A stretch of DNA of 64,000 nt from Sorangium cellulosum So ce56 (GTDB taxonomy: Bacteria; Myxococcota_A; Polyangia; Polyangiales; Polyangiaceae): positions 1,364,001 through 1,428,000 of the forward strand of contig NC_010162.1 of the NCBI RefSeq assembly GCF_000067165.1, written 5' to 3'. The notes under the pieces were generated by a model that worked only from the letters and a program-made list of their open reading frames with translations, was not told the DNA's origin and ran no database searches. The translations under genes and the position numbers were made by a program. Positions within the stretch are counted from its first letter, which is position 1. Every line of letters starts with the position of its first letter. Below are positions 42,409 to 52,504 of the stretch, one piece after another.

Positions 42409-42578
42409 TCGATCGCGGACCACGACGAGGTCATGCGACGACTCGGGTGTTGTGACCTGGCCAGATCGCCGAGTCGGCGAGATCCCGAGGATGCTGTGCG
42501 CTTGACGGGGGCAGGGTCGTGAAGATCGCCGGCAGGCGGCGGGCCAGACCGAGCTGGCCCGCCGCTCTCACTGCGCTC

Positions 42579-45023
42579 TCACTGGAGGATGGCCGGGGAC
42601 GGATTCCCCGTATAGACCTGCGAGCAGCGGGGCTTCTTTGGGTCGGACGGGCAGCGGAGCCCCTGGTAGAAGCTCAGCGTGTTCGCCAGGGGGGCGTAGC
42701 CGCTCGGGACCTGGAGCTTCGACACCGAGCCGAAGTAGGCGAGGCACGCGTCGCGCCACCAGCGCGCCTCGTAGTGCTGGATTTGCAGGAAGTCGCTCAC
42801 GTCACTGAAGCGCTTGCCATCGATACGGCCCTCGACGGACTTCCATGTCTCTCGCATGACCCCCACCTCATCGACGCCCTGGCTGTAACGATGGACGAGC
42901 TCCTCCCAGACCGTCCTGCCCGACTTCAGCTTGTCTTGCCAGCCGACGCGGTGGAAGAAGAGCACGAGATCGTCCGGCACCGTGTCCCGGCTCCCGAACG
43001 TCTGTCCCACCTGCGCGGCGTACTGGGCAACAGCGTTGCTGCCCGACGAGGTGCGGTTGAAGCCGATGCTGTTCGCGTCCGCCTTGTGGTAGTAGACCGG
43101 GTTCCACTCGACGCGGCTCAGGCTGTTCAGCCACGGCCCAGGCCCGTAGTGATGGTCGTTGCCCATGATGTGGACGAGGCCGAGGGGCGTCATGTAGTCG
43201 ACGAGCGCCTCGCGTGACTGCATCATGATCTGAACGACCGGCTCGACGACGACGGGGTCGTTCGAGAACGTCTGCCGGACCCACTCCTCCGCGATGGCCT
43301 CCGAGGAGAGGTCCGGGTTCCACGCCAGGCGCCCGTACACGTACCAGTTCGCCTGGTTCATCTGCGATCCCGTCCAGTTCGTGTCGTCACCCACGTTGGC
43401 GACGCCTGAGATCGCCGTGGTCGCATACTTGTGGAGGGTGCCGTCGATGACCCGCGCCACGGTCGAGCCCTCGCCGCCCGCGTAGGTGTCCGCCTTGAGG
43501 ACCTCCTCGAAGAGCGGGCCGAGGTAGGCGAGGTGCGTGTCCTCGCCGAGGTACTCCTTCGTGATCTGGAGCTCGAGGGCGAGGGGCGTCTTCGGCATGG
43601 CCCCGAACAGCGGATGGAACGGCTCCCGGGGCTGGAAATCGAGCGGGCCGTTCTTGGCCTGCACGAGGACGTTGCTCTTGAACTTGCCGTCCAGAGGCTT
43701 GAACTCCTCGTAGGCCTGCTTGATGCGATCCGGGGGGCTCGTGTCGGAGTAGACGAAGGCGCGCCATATCACGATGCCGTCATGCGGCGCGAGGGCGTCG
43801 GCGAGCATGTTGGCGCCGTCGGCGTGGGTCCGCCCGTAGTCCTGCGGCCCTGGCTGCCCCTCGGAGTTCGCCTTCACAAGGAAACCACCGAAGTCGGGGA
43901 TCTGCTGGTAGATCTCGTTGACCTTGTTCGTCCACCATTGCTTGACGCTGGCGTTGGTCGGATCGGCCGTGCTCAGGTTGCCGATCTCGACCGGCGCGCT
44001 GAATCGCGCCGTGAGGTAGACCTTGATGCCATAAGGGCGGAAGACGTCGGCTAGCGCCTTGACCTTCGTGAGGTACGACGGCGTGAGGACCTGCGCGTTG
44101 GCGTTCACGTTGGTCAGCACCGTCCCGTTGATGCCGATGGAGGCGTTGGCCCTCGCGTAGTCCTTGTAGCGGGGAGAGAGCGTGCCGGGCAGCGCGCTCC
44201 AGTCCCAGATGGAGCGGCCCGCGTAGCCGCGCTCCACGCTGCGATCGAGGTTGTCCCAGTGGTTCAGGATGCGATGGCCGATCTTGGGAGAGCCGGTGAG
44301 CGACAGCTTGTCGAGGGCGCTGTGGCTCTGGACGTGCCGGAGGAGCGCGAAGGTGCCATAGAGCACGCCCACCTCGGTGTTGCCGGCCACGGCGATCACC
44401 GGCTGGCCTCCGATGTCGGCGGCCTCGACGAGGTAGCCCTCGGGGCCCAGGGCGCCGAGGCGCGCTGCGAGCGGCAGGCCCTTGATGACGTCCGCGGCGG
44501 CCGTCCCGATCACCACGGCGCCCGGCCCGTCGACGGCCGCGCCGGTCGCGACCGTTCCACCCGTCAAGCCGCTCAGCCCTTTGACGAGCTCGGCCTCGGC
44601 GATGTCGAGGCTCGCGCCGGTCCCCGACTTGACCACGCGCTTGAAGGCCGCCTGATACTCCGCGAGGCGCCCCGGAATCGGCACCTTCGGGTACCTGAGC
44701 CAGAGGTCTGCGCCCGTCTCGTCCGGCAGGGCGCCCGGCGCGGGGTACTCCTCGTCGGAGCCCGACATCCCGCCCGTGCTCCCGGTCGATGTTCCCGTGT
44801 CCCCGCCACCCTGGCCGACGGAGGCGCCGCCGCCTGTACCGCTGTTCGCACCGCTGCTCGCGCCGCCGCCCGTGCCGGTGGCCCCGCTGGGGCTCCCCGC
44901 CGCGCTGGAGCCGCCGCTGCCGGTCACCTCGTTCGGCTCATCGGTGCCGCTCGAGGAGCAAGCGCCCGCGAGCGCCGCGCTCAAGAGCCCGGCGACGAGG
45001 AGCGGTACCCTCAGGATCTTCAT
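42579..45023 (-). CDS. GH67 alpha-glucuronidase, lipoprotein
   Basis: An 814-aa hydrolase that removes (4-O-methyl-)glucuronic acid from the ends of xylo-oligosaccharides. The ATG of MKILRVPLL begins a lipoprotein signal (ALAGAC, Cys22). A 75-residue Gly/Ser linker follows. GH67 landmarks are GHRILNHWDNLDRSVERGYAG, SIWDW, GINGTVLTNVNANAQVLTP, PDFGGFLVKANSEGQPGP and QDYGRTHADGANMLADAL. These hold the catalytic Glu and Asp residues. The C-terminal dimer domain ends RWWRDACLAYFGSVSKLQVPSGY. GH67 enzymes are often intracellular, so the lipoprotein form is unusual. It fits with the GH11, CE15 and CE1 genes. Confidence 0.92.
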   Translation of the reverse strand: MKILRVPLLVAGLLSAALAGACSSSGTDEPNEVTGSGGSSAAGSPSGATGTGGGASSGANSGTGGGASVGQGGGDTGTSTGSTGGMSGSDEEYPAPGALPDETGADLWLRYPKVPIPGRLAEYQAAFKRVVKSGTGASLDIAEAELVKGLSGLTGGTVATGAAVDGPGAVVIGTAAADVIKGLPLAARLGALGPEGYLVEAADIGGQPVIAVAGNTEVGVLYGTFALLRHVQSHSALDKLSLTGSPKIGHRILNHWDNLDRSVERGYAGRSIWDWSALPGTLSPRYKDYARANASIGINGTVLTNVNANAQVLTPSYLTKVKALADVFRPYGIKVYLTARFSAPVEIGNLSTADPTNASVKQWWTNKVNEIYQQIPDFGGFLVKANSEGQPGPQDYGRTHADGANMLADALAPHDGIVIWRAFVYSDTSPPDRIKQAYEEFKPLDGKFKSNVLVQAKNGPLDFQPREPFHPLFGAMPKTPLALELQITKEYLGEDTHLAYLGPLFEEVLKADTYAGGEGSTVARVIDGTLHKYATTAISGVANVGDDTNWTGSQMNQANWYVYGRLAWNPDLSSEAIAEEWVRQTFSNDPVVVEPVVQIMMQSREALVDYMTPLGLVHIMGNDHHYGPGPWLNSLSRVEWNPVYYHKADANSIGFNRTSSGSNAVAQYAAQVGQTFGSRDTVPDDLVLFFHRVGWQDKLKSGRTVWEELVHRYSQGVDEVGVMRETWKSVEGRIDGKRFSDVSDFLQIQHYEARWWRDACLAYFGSVSKLQVPSGYAPLANTLSFYQGLRCPSDPKKPRCSQVYTGNPSPAILQ

Positions 45024-45514
45024 CGGATGAGGCCGTCTGGTGGGCGGCCGATCCGCGCGAGGTGACATCTTGTTTTCCGAAGGAGGCGCCATCTGAATCA
45101 GCCTTTCCATGGAGGGGGCTTGGGAAAGAGGGTGAACAAACCGATTCGCCGATCTCGAGGGTGAATCTCGACGCCCGTCAAGGCCTAAACGCGCCGTGCA
45201 AGACTGCAACGCACCGCGGCTCCGCCATGCCTTGCTCACCTCGTCAGAGGTCGCTTCTCGTGCCGTCGTGCGCGAAGTGTCCAGCGCTCCTGCATTTCTG
45301 GCGGGGTCCGAGCAAAAAACGTCAGGAATGCGGACTGAAGCTGCCAATCGACCGCGATCGAGGCGTCTTCCACTGGGAATGGTGAGCCGCCGTGGTTCCG
45401 CCCGAACTTCGGCTCGATCTCCGGCAACCGGGTGACGTCCTTGCCAGCGGCCCGGCCCGGCGCCACATCGTGGATCGGCGCCGGGCCGCGCGGCGGCCGT
45501 GGTATGCCATCGCG
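45024..45514. other. Gene-poor region containing a CE15 gene fragment
   Basis: No intact gene is supported before the methyltransferase start at 45,515. The region holds the leader of the GH67 gene (minus strand) and a 64-base fragment of the CE15 coding sequence at 45,382-45,445. The methyltransferase frame stays open across that fragment, so annotation pipelines may call a longer N-terminus. Confidence 0.6.
45382..45445 (+). pseudogene. 64-base fragment of the CE15 glucuronoyl esterase gene
   Basis: This stretch matches 48,301-48,364 inside the CE15 gene at 59 of 64 bases. In the CE15 frame it reads PWFRPNFGSISGNRVTSLP versus PWFRANFGSTFGNRVTSLP in the intact gene. Sequence on both sides is unrelated, so this is an isolated duplicate. 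It lies about 2.9 kb before its source on the same strand. Confidence 0.78.
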
Positions 45515-46483
45515 GTGTCCAGCGCCGCTGATCCCTCGGCTCCTCCGCCGCCGCCGCCCGCCTTCGAGGCCAGCGACTACAGCTGGCTCGTCGGCTTCGA
45601 GGGCGACTGGCGCGACACCTGGTGGAACCGTGATTTCGTCGAGCTCATCGCCCGCCGGCTCCGGCTCGGCGAGGTGCGCGCTGCGGTCGATGTCGGCTGC
45701 GGCGTCGGGCACTGGGGCCGCACCCTCCTGCCCGTGCTCCACGGCGACGCCACCCTGGTGGGCGTCGATCGTGAACCCTCCTTCGTCGCGCGCGCCGCCG
45801 CCGAGGCCGAGGCGTGCGGGGTGGCGGCGCGCACGTCGTACGTGGAGGGCCTCGCCGAGGCCCTCCCGCTGCCCGACGCGAGCGTCGATCTCGCCACGTG
45901 CCAGACGGTCCTGATGCACGTCGCCGACCCGCTGCGGGTGCTGCGCGAGATGCGCCGAGTCCTGCGCCCCGGCGGCCTCCTGCTGGCGGTCGAGCCGAAC
46001 AACTTCGCCGAAAAGGCCACCGCCCTGGTCACCGCGCCCGGCCTGTCGCGCGCCGACTGGCTCTCGCTGCTCGAGCTCGAGGCAACCTGCCAGGACGGCA
46101 AGCGCGCGCTGGGACAGGGGGACAGCTCCGTGGGCGAGCGGCTGCCAGGGCTATTCCGCGAGGCAGGGCTCGGCGATCTGCACGTGTGCCAGTCGGACAA
46201 GTGCGCCGCGCTGATCCCGCCGTACGAGACGCCCGCGGAGCGCGAGGAGCTGCGCCAGGTGCTGGCGTGGATCGACGGCGGCATCTGGCTCGGAACGGGC
46301 GGCACCCGCGACCGGGTCCACGCCTTGTATCTGGCCGGCGGCGGCGATCCGGCGCAGTTCGAGCGGCTGTGGGCGATCGCCATGCAGGAGGCGCGCGCGT
46401 GGAAGCAGGCCGCGCTCGCGCGCACGCTCGACGGGGCGCGCGGGGTGACGTTCTACCTGGTGTCGGGGCGCAAGCCGGCGTGA
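45515..46483 (+). CDS. SAM-dependent methyltransferase (class I)
   Basis: About 322 aa from a GTG (VSSAADPSAPPPPPPAF). The SAM-binding core is clear: VRAAVDVGCGVGHWGRTLLPVL (motif I with GCGVGHWG), DATLVGVDREPSFV (acidic loop), VDLATCQTVLMHVADP and RVLRPGGLLLAVEPNNF. This is the Methyltransf_11 type. The substrate is unknown. Upstream in the same frame lies the CE15 fragment, so a longer frame (from 45,392) would add about 41 residues that look like a fused remnant. The GTG has no strong ribosome binding site, so the start is uncertain. Confidence 0.82.
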   Translation: MSSAADPSAPPPPPPAFEASDYSWLVGFEGDWRDTWWNRDFVELIARRLRLGEVRAAVDVGCGVGHWGRTLLPVLHGDATLVGVDREPSFVARAAAEAEACGVAARTSYVEGLAEALPLPDASVDLATCQTVLMHVADPLRVLREMRRVLRPGGLLLAVEPNNFAEKATALVTAPGLSRADWLSLLELEATCQDGKRALGQGDSSVGERLPGLFREAGLGDLHVCQSDKCAALIPPYETPAEREELRQVLAWIDGGIWLGTGGTRDRVHALYLAGGGDPAQFERLWAIAMQEARAWKQAALARTLDGARGVTFYLVSGRKPA

Positions 46484-46898
<415 letters not shown>

Positions 46899-48701
46899 AT
46901 GCGTATCACTCGCTTGCTTGGCTGCGTTTCCGCTTCGTTCGCGTTCGGTCTGCTTGCGTGCGCCGTGGAGCCCATCGAGGAAGAGGACCTCGACACGCTG
47001 GACGGCGCCCTCGACAGCGCTGACGGCTCGATGTCGGCGGATATCGCGATTCAGTCGGACTGGGGGAACGGCTACTGCGCGAACGTGAGGGTGACGAACA
47101 AGTCCCGCTCCCCGGCCACCACCGGGTGGAACGTGGGCGTCCGGCTCAACGGCTCGACGCTGGCCAATGCGTGGAACGTGACCTCCGTGTCCTCGAACGG
47201 GCAGTTCACCGCCACGAACGTGACCCACAACGCAGCGATCAAGGAGAAAGGTTGGGTGGAGTGGGGGTTCTGCGCAAACGGCAGCGGGCGGCCCGCGGTC
47301 GCGTCGGTCGCCGGCAGCGGAGGCACGATCGTCGGCACGGGCGCGTCCTCCTCGTCGAGCAGCAGCGCGAGCTCGTCGTCGAGCAGTAGCTCGTCGTCGA
47401 CCAGCAGCTCGTCGTCGAGCAGCAGCTCGGGTGCGGGCGGCTCGGGCGGGGCCGGCGGCTCGGGTGGTGCGGGCGGCTCCGGTGCGGGCGGCTCCGGCGG
47501 GTCGGGCGGCTCCGGTGGCTCCGGCGGGTCGGGCGGGAGCACGGGCGCGGTCGAAGACAGCGGCGCGAGCTGCCCCAAGCCGACGTTGCCCGCCGCCTCG
47601 TCTCTCCCGGTGTTCGACACGCATCACGATCCGTTCCTGAGCTTGAGCGGTTCACGCATCACGAAGAAGTCGGAGTGGGCGTGCCGGCGCGCGGAGATCA
47701 AGTCGCAGGTCGAGACGTATGAGTCCGGATCGAAGCCCGTGGTGTCGAAGGACAACGTCACGGGGCAGTTCTCGGCGAACAGGCTGACGGTCAGCGTCAA
47801 CGACGCAGGGAAGAGCGCCTCTTTCTCCATCAACATCAGCCGGCCTTCCGGCGCGCCTGCTGGTCCGATCCCGCTCGTCATCGGCATCGGTGGCAACAAC
47901 CTCGACACCAGCGTGTTCACGCAGAACGGCGTCGCGATGGCGACCTTCGACAACAACGCGATGGGCGCGCAGAACGGCGGCGGCTCGCGCGGGACGGGCA
48001 CGTTCTACAACCTCTACGGCAGCAACCACTCGGCCAGCTCGATGATCGCGTGGGCCTGGGGCGTGAGCCGGATCATCGACGCGCTGGAGAAGACCCCGGG
48101 CGCCAACATCGACCCGAAGCGCATCGCCGTGACGGGTTGCTCGCGCAACGGCAAGGGCGCGCTCACGGTGGGCGCGTTCGACGAGCGCATCGTGCTGACG
48201 ATCCCCCAGGAGTCGGGCGCCGGCGGCTCGGCGAGCTGGCGCGTCTCGCAGGCGGGCGCCAACGCCGGGGAGAACGTGCAGACCCTGTCCAGCGCGGCCA
48301 GCGAGCAGCCGTGGTTCCGCGCGAACTTCGGCTCGACCTTCGGCAACCGGGTGACGTCCTTGCCCTTCGACCATCACATGGTCATGGGGCTCGTCGCGCC
48401 GCGCGCGCTGCTCGTCATCGACAACAGGATCGACTGGCTCGGCATCAACAGCACCTTCACGGCGGGGTCCATCGCCCAGCAGATCTGGAAGGGGCTCGGG
48501 GTGCCGGACAAGATGGGTTACTGGCAGACCGCCGCCCATGCCCACTGCGCGTTCCCGTCCTCGCAGAGGGCGGCCCTCGATGCGTACGTGAAGAAGTTCC
48601 TCGTCGGCGGCGGCACCGCGGACACCAACCTGCTCAAGGGCGACGGGGCGACGGCCGATCTGAACAGGTGGATGAAGTGGACGGCGCCGACCCTCCAGTA
48701 A
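46899..48701 (+). CDS. CBM2-CE15 glucuronoyl methylesterase, lipoprotein
   Basis: A 600-aa enzyme that cleaves the ester between lignin alcohols and 4-O-methyl-glucuronic acid of xylan. The ATG of MRITRLLGC follows GGAGAATCTT and the lipobox GLLAC gives Cys21. Residues about 46-145 form a CBM2-like cellulose/xylan-binding domain with conserved Trp residues (SDWGNGYC, TGWNVGV, EWGFC). A run of Ser and then Gly spans about 150-215. The CE15 triad is Ser415 in GCSRNGKGA, Glu438 in PQESG and His549 in AHAHCAFP. It is divergent in sequence from known CE15s only in the linker. Neighbouring enzymes GH67 and GH11 act on the same polymer. Confidence 0.93.
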   Translation: MRITRLLGCVSASFAFGLLACAVEPIEEEDLDTLDGALDSADGSMSADIAIQSDWGNGYCANVRVTNKSRSPATTGWNVGVRLNGSTLANAWNVTSVSSNGQFTATNVTHNAAIKEKGWVEWGFCANGSGRPAVASVAGSGGTIVGTGASSSSSSSASSSSSSSSSSTSSSSSSSSSGAGGSGGAGGSGGAGGSGAGGSGGSGGSGGSGGSGGSTGAVEDSGASCPKPTLPAASSLPVFDTHHDPFLSLSGSRITKKSEWACRRAEIKSQVETYESGSKPVVSKDNVTGQFSANRLTVSVNDAGKSASFSINISRPSGAPAGPIPLVIGIGGNNLDTSVFTQNGVAMATFDNNAMGAQNGGGSRGTGTFYNLYGSNHSASSMIAWAWGVSRIIDALEKTPGANIDPKRIAVTGCSRNGKGALTVGAFDERIVLTIPQESGAGGSASWRVSQAGANAGENVQTLSSAASEQPWFRANFGSTFGNRVTSLPFDHHMVMGLVAPRALLVIDNRIDWLGINSTFTAGSIAQQIWKGLGVPDKMGYWQTAAHAHCAFPSSQRAALDAYVKKFLVGGGTADTNLLKGDGATADLNRWMKWTAPTLQ

Positions 48702-48943
48702 CCGCTCGGGGCGACGGGGCGCCTCGCAAGGGGCGCCCCGACCGGCGTCGTACACGCACTTCAATTTTCTTGCGGCGCGCTGGATGCGTGGACGCGCTGG
48801 ACGGACGATTTTGGTCCAATCCCTCCCGTCCTTGTGATCCAATCGGAGAACCCGCCGCGGGCGGCGCAGCCTGCGCCGTCCCCCTGCGCCCGACCGCGCC
48901 TGCCCATGGCCGAGATGCGTCTCGGGGCCGTTACCAGAACGCC

Positions 48944-51619
48944 ATGAAGAAGGTGTCTCAGATGCGAACGCACGGTAAGAACAGAACAGCGCTGCATTGG
49001 GTGCTCGTGATGGGAGGCGCGCTGCTCGGCGTGCTCGAGAGCGGCTCGACCGCGATGGCGCAAGCCGAGGGCTACTTCACGAGCTGGCAGGCGTTCGAGC
49101 CGACCAACCCCGAGATTGTCCAGAACGGGGGAGACATCGCCGCGGTGGGGTGGGCAGAGCGGGGCGACTACGACGACGTGATCATCAGCAACACCCTGGC
49201 CGGGGTCCCCACGGGGCTCGAGACCAGGGGGTGGGGCCTGGCGACGCTGGACCCCGCGCTCGACTGGATCAGCAGCAACGGCTATGCGCTCGATTACCTG
49301 TTGATGGACATCGAGGGGGACACCCAGACGCAATACGATCTGCTCCTGGACAACGTCGACCGCGTTCGAACCGACCCAGACGCGGATATCTCAGGGGCGT
49401 ACGTGGGCAACTATGGCTACTACCCTGGGATGAGCGTCGATACGTCCGGCGCGTGGCCCTGGAATGTCGGTGAGCAGTTCAAGATCGATCGAGAGAATAT
49501 CTACTATACGTCAGGCATCAACGTCGCGATGCCGGTGGCGTACAACTCGAGCCAATCGGCGTTGCACATCGCCTCCTCGATCAATGGCGTGCCTTATGTC
49601 GGCGGAACGGCGCCCACCCAGATCTCCGCGATCTTCTGGCAGGGGATCGAGACGGTGAGCGTGGCGGCGCGCCACCTCCCTGCTGGTGATTTGTTGATCC
49701 CCTATATCGCGGACTTCGTCAACAAGCCCAACTATGGTGTGCCTCAGTCGCAGGTCCTCCTGCCGACGGACAACATCGCGCAGGTCCAGCACTACCGGCT
49801 CCGCGGGGCGAATGGGTTCAGGACGTGGGAGGTCAACGTCAACCAGACGGGGGCGACCACCTACTACTATCAGACGTATGGCAACGTCGTCACGGCGACG
49901 CTCGCGTTCACTGCCGACATGGCTGACGCATGGCAGGCGCTGGACGGCGTGTTCGCGCGGGACGGCGAGCTGCGCACCCTCAACCTGGCGACCAACAAGA
50001 ACGCCGGCATCGAGTGGTCCGGTGTCCAGAGAGGGGGCCGCGTCGATGTGCTGGTGAGCAACATGAACACCACGACGCAGCACGCCGACTGGTCTCATGT
50101 GGCGGCGTTGCCCTCCCAGTCCCCGGACGTCGCTTACCACGACCACGTGCGCCTTCAGTATGAGGCCTGCACCATGGATCGCGAGGACTACGAGCAGCAC
50201 GTCTTCGGCAACGCGATGAACAACCAAGGCGCGAACAGCTGGTCGGGGGCGAACCCGGACAAGTTCGCGATCGGCTCGCCGCCGGGGAGCGGGAATGACT
50301 CCGAGCAGAGCATCGTCTCCACGGGCGGCTACAACGGCAAGGTAGCCTGGTCCGCGTTCGATGGTCCGAGCTTCAACAGCACGGACAAGGTCGTCTACTC
50401 GGGTTTCCTCTACAATGCCATCTCAGGCGTCGCGTTCGAGCCGATCAACGTGGCCGGCGGGAGCCCGACGGGCTACGCAGTCCCTGCCTACCAGGGGCCG
50501 ACCGTCTCCATGGCCTGGGGGGCGCTCCGTCTTCGTTCCGGCTATGACGGCGGAGATGTCTATCAAGCCGTCAACATCCCCGCCACGATGGGCAAATGGC
50601 TGGAGGTGAAGATGGTCGTCAACCCCACGGTGGGCACCGGTCTTGGCTCGCTGTACGTCCGCAATGTGACGGACGGGCAGAAGGACTTCACGCGCGTCGT
50701 CTTCGACAACATCAACACGACCGGCGTGACCGAGCGGGTTCTGGTTGTGCCGCTCCTCATGGGCGTGAACAAGAACCCCTCCAATTTCAACGGGTTCATC
50801 GTGGCGGCCTACGGCGACGGCAACGCGGTGGATGACCTCTCGATGGGGTACTACGTGCCGCAGATGAATGACAATTTCGACCATTATCAGTCTGGCGTCG
50901 CCATGGACAGCCAGGTCGTTCCGCAGCTCGTGTGGAAGGGTCCGGCCTCCGGCGGGCCGGGGCAGCTCACGGCTTCTGCGCCGTACGGCACCGGTAATCC
51001 CTCCGCGCTCGCGGTTCGTCCGACGGGATCGAGCGCGGCCAGCGCCTGGTGGGAGACCGAGCTGACCGACCACGACGCGAGCGACCTGACGGTCTACTCC
51101 GGCCAGCTGTACGGCACCACAGGGGTCTACTTCGCTCCTGTCAACACGGTCGCCAGCGCGAGCAACGGCCTCACCCCGAACAACTACGTCGGGTTCCTTG
51201 TCCAGTTCGAGCAGGGGGAGCTGCGCCTCCGGGGGTCGCGGGACAGCGGTGAGCTGTACAAGGCGACCAACTTCGCGCCGGCGTCGGGCAAGTGGTACGA
51301 CATTCAGGTGCAGGTCGACCCGAGCCGCGACATCGACGGCGTCGCGGGCGGTGACTTCGGGGCTGCGCGTGTCTGGGTGAAGAACCTGACGGACAACACC
51401 GCTCCGGTCCTCGTCGATTTCGACAAGATCTCCACGACCGGCGTCGTGGAGTCCTTGCTGGAGGTGCCGCTGTTCCTGAACGCGACGACCAGGAACCCGT
51501 CCAAGTGGAACGGCTGGGAGATCGGCGGTATCAACTCGAGCGTTCAGGTGGATAACCTGCGCTCGGCGTTGTACCCGTATCTCGATTTCGTTGGCCGAAA
51601 TCAGTATATCGCCGATTGA
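48944..51619 (+). CDS. 891-aa secreted protein with a barrel-like N-terminus and two sandwich modules
   Basis: A secreted protein of unknown function. The signal peptide (LHWVLVMGGALLGVL) ends near TAMAQA. An internal start at 48,962 (MRTHGK) has a better AGAAGG site. Residues about 30-390 resemble a TIM-barrel hydrolase (WISSNGYALDYLLMDIEGDTQTQYDLLLDNVDRV, GAYVGNYGYYPG, NVAMPVAYNSS, ISAIFWQGIE). Two related beta-sandwich modules follow (about 440-645 and 650-890), each with WYDIQVQVDPS or WLEVKMVVNPT and an NP(S)xxNG segment. No characterised family is recognised. It directly follows the CE15 gene by 242 bases, so a plant-polysaccharide role is plausible. Confidence 0.7.
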   Translation: MKKVSQMRTHGKNRTALHWVLVMGGALLGVLESGSTAMAQAEGYFTSWQAFEPTNPEIVQNGGDIAAVGWAERGDYDDVIISNTLAGVPTGLETRGWGLATLDPALDWISSNGYALDYLLMDIEGDTQTQYDLLLDNVDRVRTDPDADISGAYVGNYGYYPGMSVDTSGAWPWNVGEQFKIDRENIYYTSGINVAMPVAYNSSQSALHIASSINGVPYVGGTAPTQISAIFWQGIETVSVAARHLPAGDLLIPYIADFVNKPNYGVPQSQVLLPTDNIAQVQHYRLRGANGFRTWEVNVNQTGATTYYYQTYGNVVTATLAFTADMADAWQALDGVFARDGELRTLNLATNKNAGIEWSGVQRGGRVDVLVSNMNTTTQHADWSHVAALPSQSPDVAYHDHVRLQYEACTMDREDYEQHVFGNAMNNQGANSWSGANPDKFAIGSPPGSGNDSEQSIVSTGGYNGKVAWSAFDGPSFNSTDKVVYSGFLYNAISGVAFEPINVAGGSPTGYAVPAYQGPTVSMAWGALRLRSGYDGGDVYQAVNIPATMGKWLEVKMVVNPTVGTGLGSLYVRNVTDGQKDFTRVVFDNINTTGVTERVLVVPLLMGVNKNPSNFNGFIVAAYGDGNAVDDLSMGYYVPQMNDNFDHYQSGVAMDSQVVPQLVWKGPASGGPGQLTASAPYGTGNPSALAVRPTGSSAASAWWETELTDHDASDLTVYSGQLYGTTGVYFAPVNTVASASNGLTPNNYVGFLVQFEQGELRLRGSRDSGELYKATNFAPASGKWYDIQVQVDPSRDIDGVAGGDFGAARVWVKNLTDNTAPVLVDFDKISTTGVVESLLEVPLFLNATTRNPSKWNGWEIGGINSSVQVDNLRSALYPYLDFVGRNQYIAD

Positions 51620-51653
51620 GGACCCGTCAGGGCGGCTCGGAGCGGCGTGGGCG

Positions 51654-51971
51654 CTAGGCGCTCGCGCGGGCCCCTCCCTGGCCCGGGCGCCCTCCGCTCA
51701 GCCGCTGTCCGAGGAGGTGCTTCGCGCGCTCCGCGAGCCGCAGCTCCTCCTGCCGGACCTCGCTGAAGAAGGCGGCGAGCTCTTGATCACCCTGCTTCTT
51801 CGCATCCTGGATGTACTGTGAATGGGTCTCCGCGCCCTTGAGCGTATGGTAGAGCACGCTGACCAGGTTGTAGTCCTTGTCCGGGACCACGCTGCTCTCG
51901 CTGCGGCCCTCCTGTAGACCAGCGCCCTGCTGCCCCTGCGCGCCCGCTCCCTGCTTCTGCTCGGTCGCCAT
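51654..51971 (-). CDS. Small hypothetical, Gln/Gly-rich N-terminus, helical
   Basis: A 105-aa protein. The ATG follows GGAGGTTGAT, a strong site. The first 25 residues are Gln/Gly-rich (EQKQGAGAQGQQGAG). The rest, NLVSVLYHTLKGAETHSQYIQDAKKQGDQELAAFFSEVRQEELRLAERAKHLL, is a two-helix pattern with His and Glu like the ferritin-like group (HTLKGAETH, EVRQEE). It may be a small helical protein related to that fold. It converges with the 891-aa gene. Function unknown. Confidence 0.7.
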   Translation of the reverse strand: MATEQKQGAGAQGQQGAGLQEGRSESSVVPDKDYNLVSVLYHTLKGAETHSQYIQDAKKQGDQELAAFFSEVRQEELRLAERAKHLLGQRLSGGRPGQGGARASA

Positions 51972-52504
51972 ATCAACCTCCTCGACTCCCCCCACCGGGG
52001 CCGAGCAATGCAAGCGGGAGACCGCGCGGCGGGGAGCCCCTGTGTCGAGGGGGCCGCGCGAGCGGCGCGGTCGCTCCACCCCGCTCGTCGCGTCCTGCAA
52101 GAGCAGGCAGACGCCCGCGCAGGATCGCACCACCCTGCGCGATCGCGCCTCCTCACGCGGAGAAGGCCGCGAGCGCGCTCGACGCAGCGCGCGCCAGGCC
52201 ATCACAACAGGCACGGCTCAGCTCGCAGGCCACGCTCCCCGGGGCGCCTGCCGGGCTGATCCTGGCGGGCTCACAGAAGGCTCCTCCTCTCCCGCATTCA
52301 CCTCGCGACCGCGTGTCACCCGCGTTGTTCTCTCCGCTCTGGTCGGATCTTCCGGCGTGTCGGCGGCTGCCGAGACTGCCCATCGTGGACATGTGGTGAT
52401 CGGCCCCACGGCAGCGAGAACTCGAGCGGCTCCAGGCCGGGGCGAGCTGATACGCTGCGCCTCACGCACCAGCTCGCCCCTCTGAGCCCTCGCCCCATCC
52501 TTCC
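51972..52504. other. Gene-free region before the polysaccharide lyase
   Basis: A 533-base gap between outward-facing genes at 51,971 (minus) and 52,505 (plus), so it holds both promoters. Frames exist on both strands but without family resemblance. No operator or repeat was found. Confidence 0.45.

Noticed and set aside
45392..45514. Longer N-terminus for the methyltransferase
   Set aside because: These codons lie partly in the duplicated CE15 fragment and add nothing typical of the methyltransferase fold.
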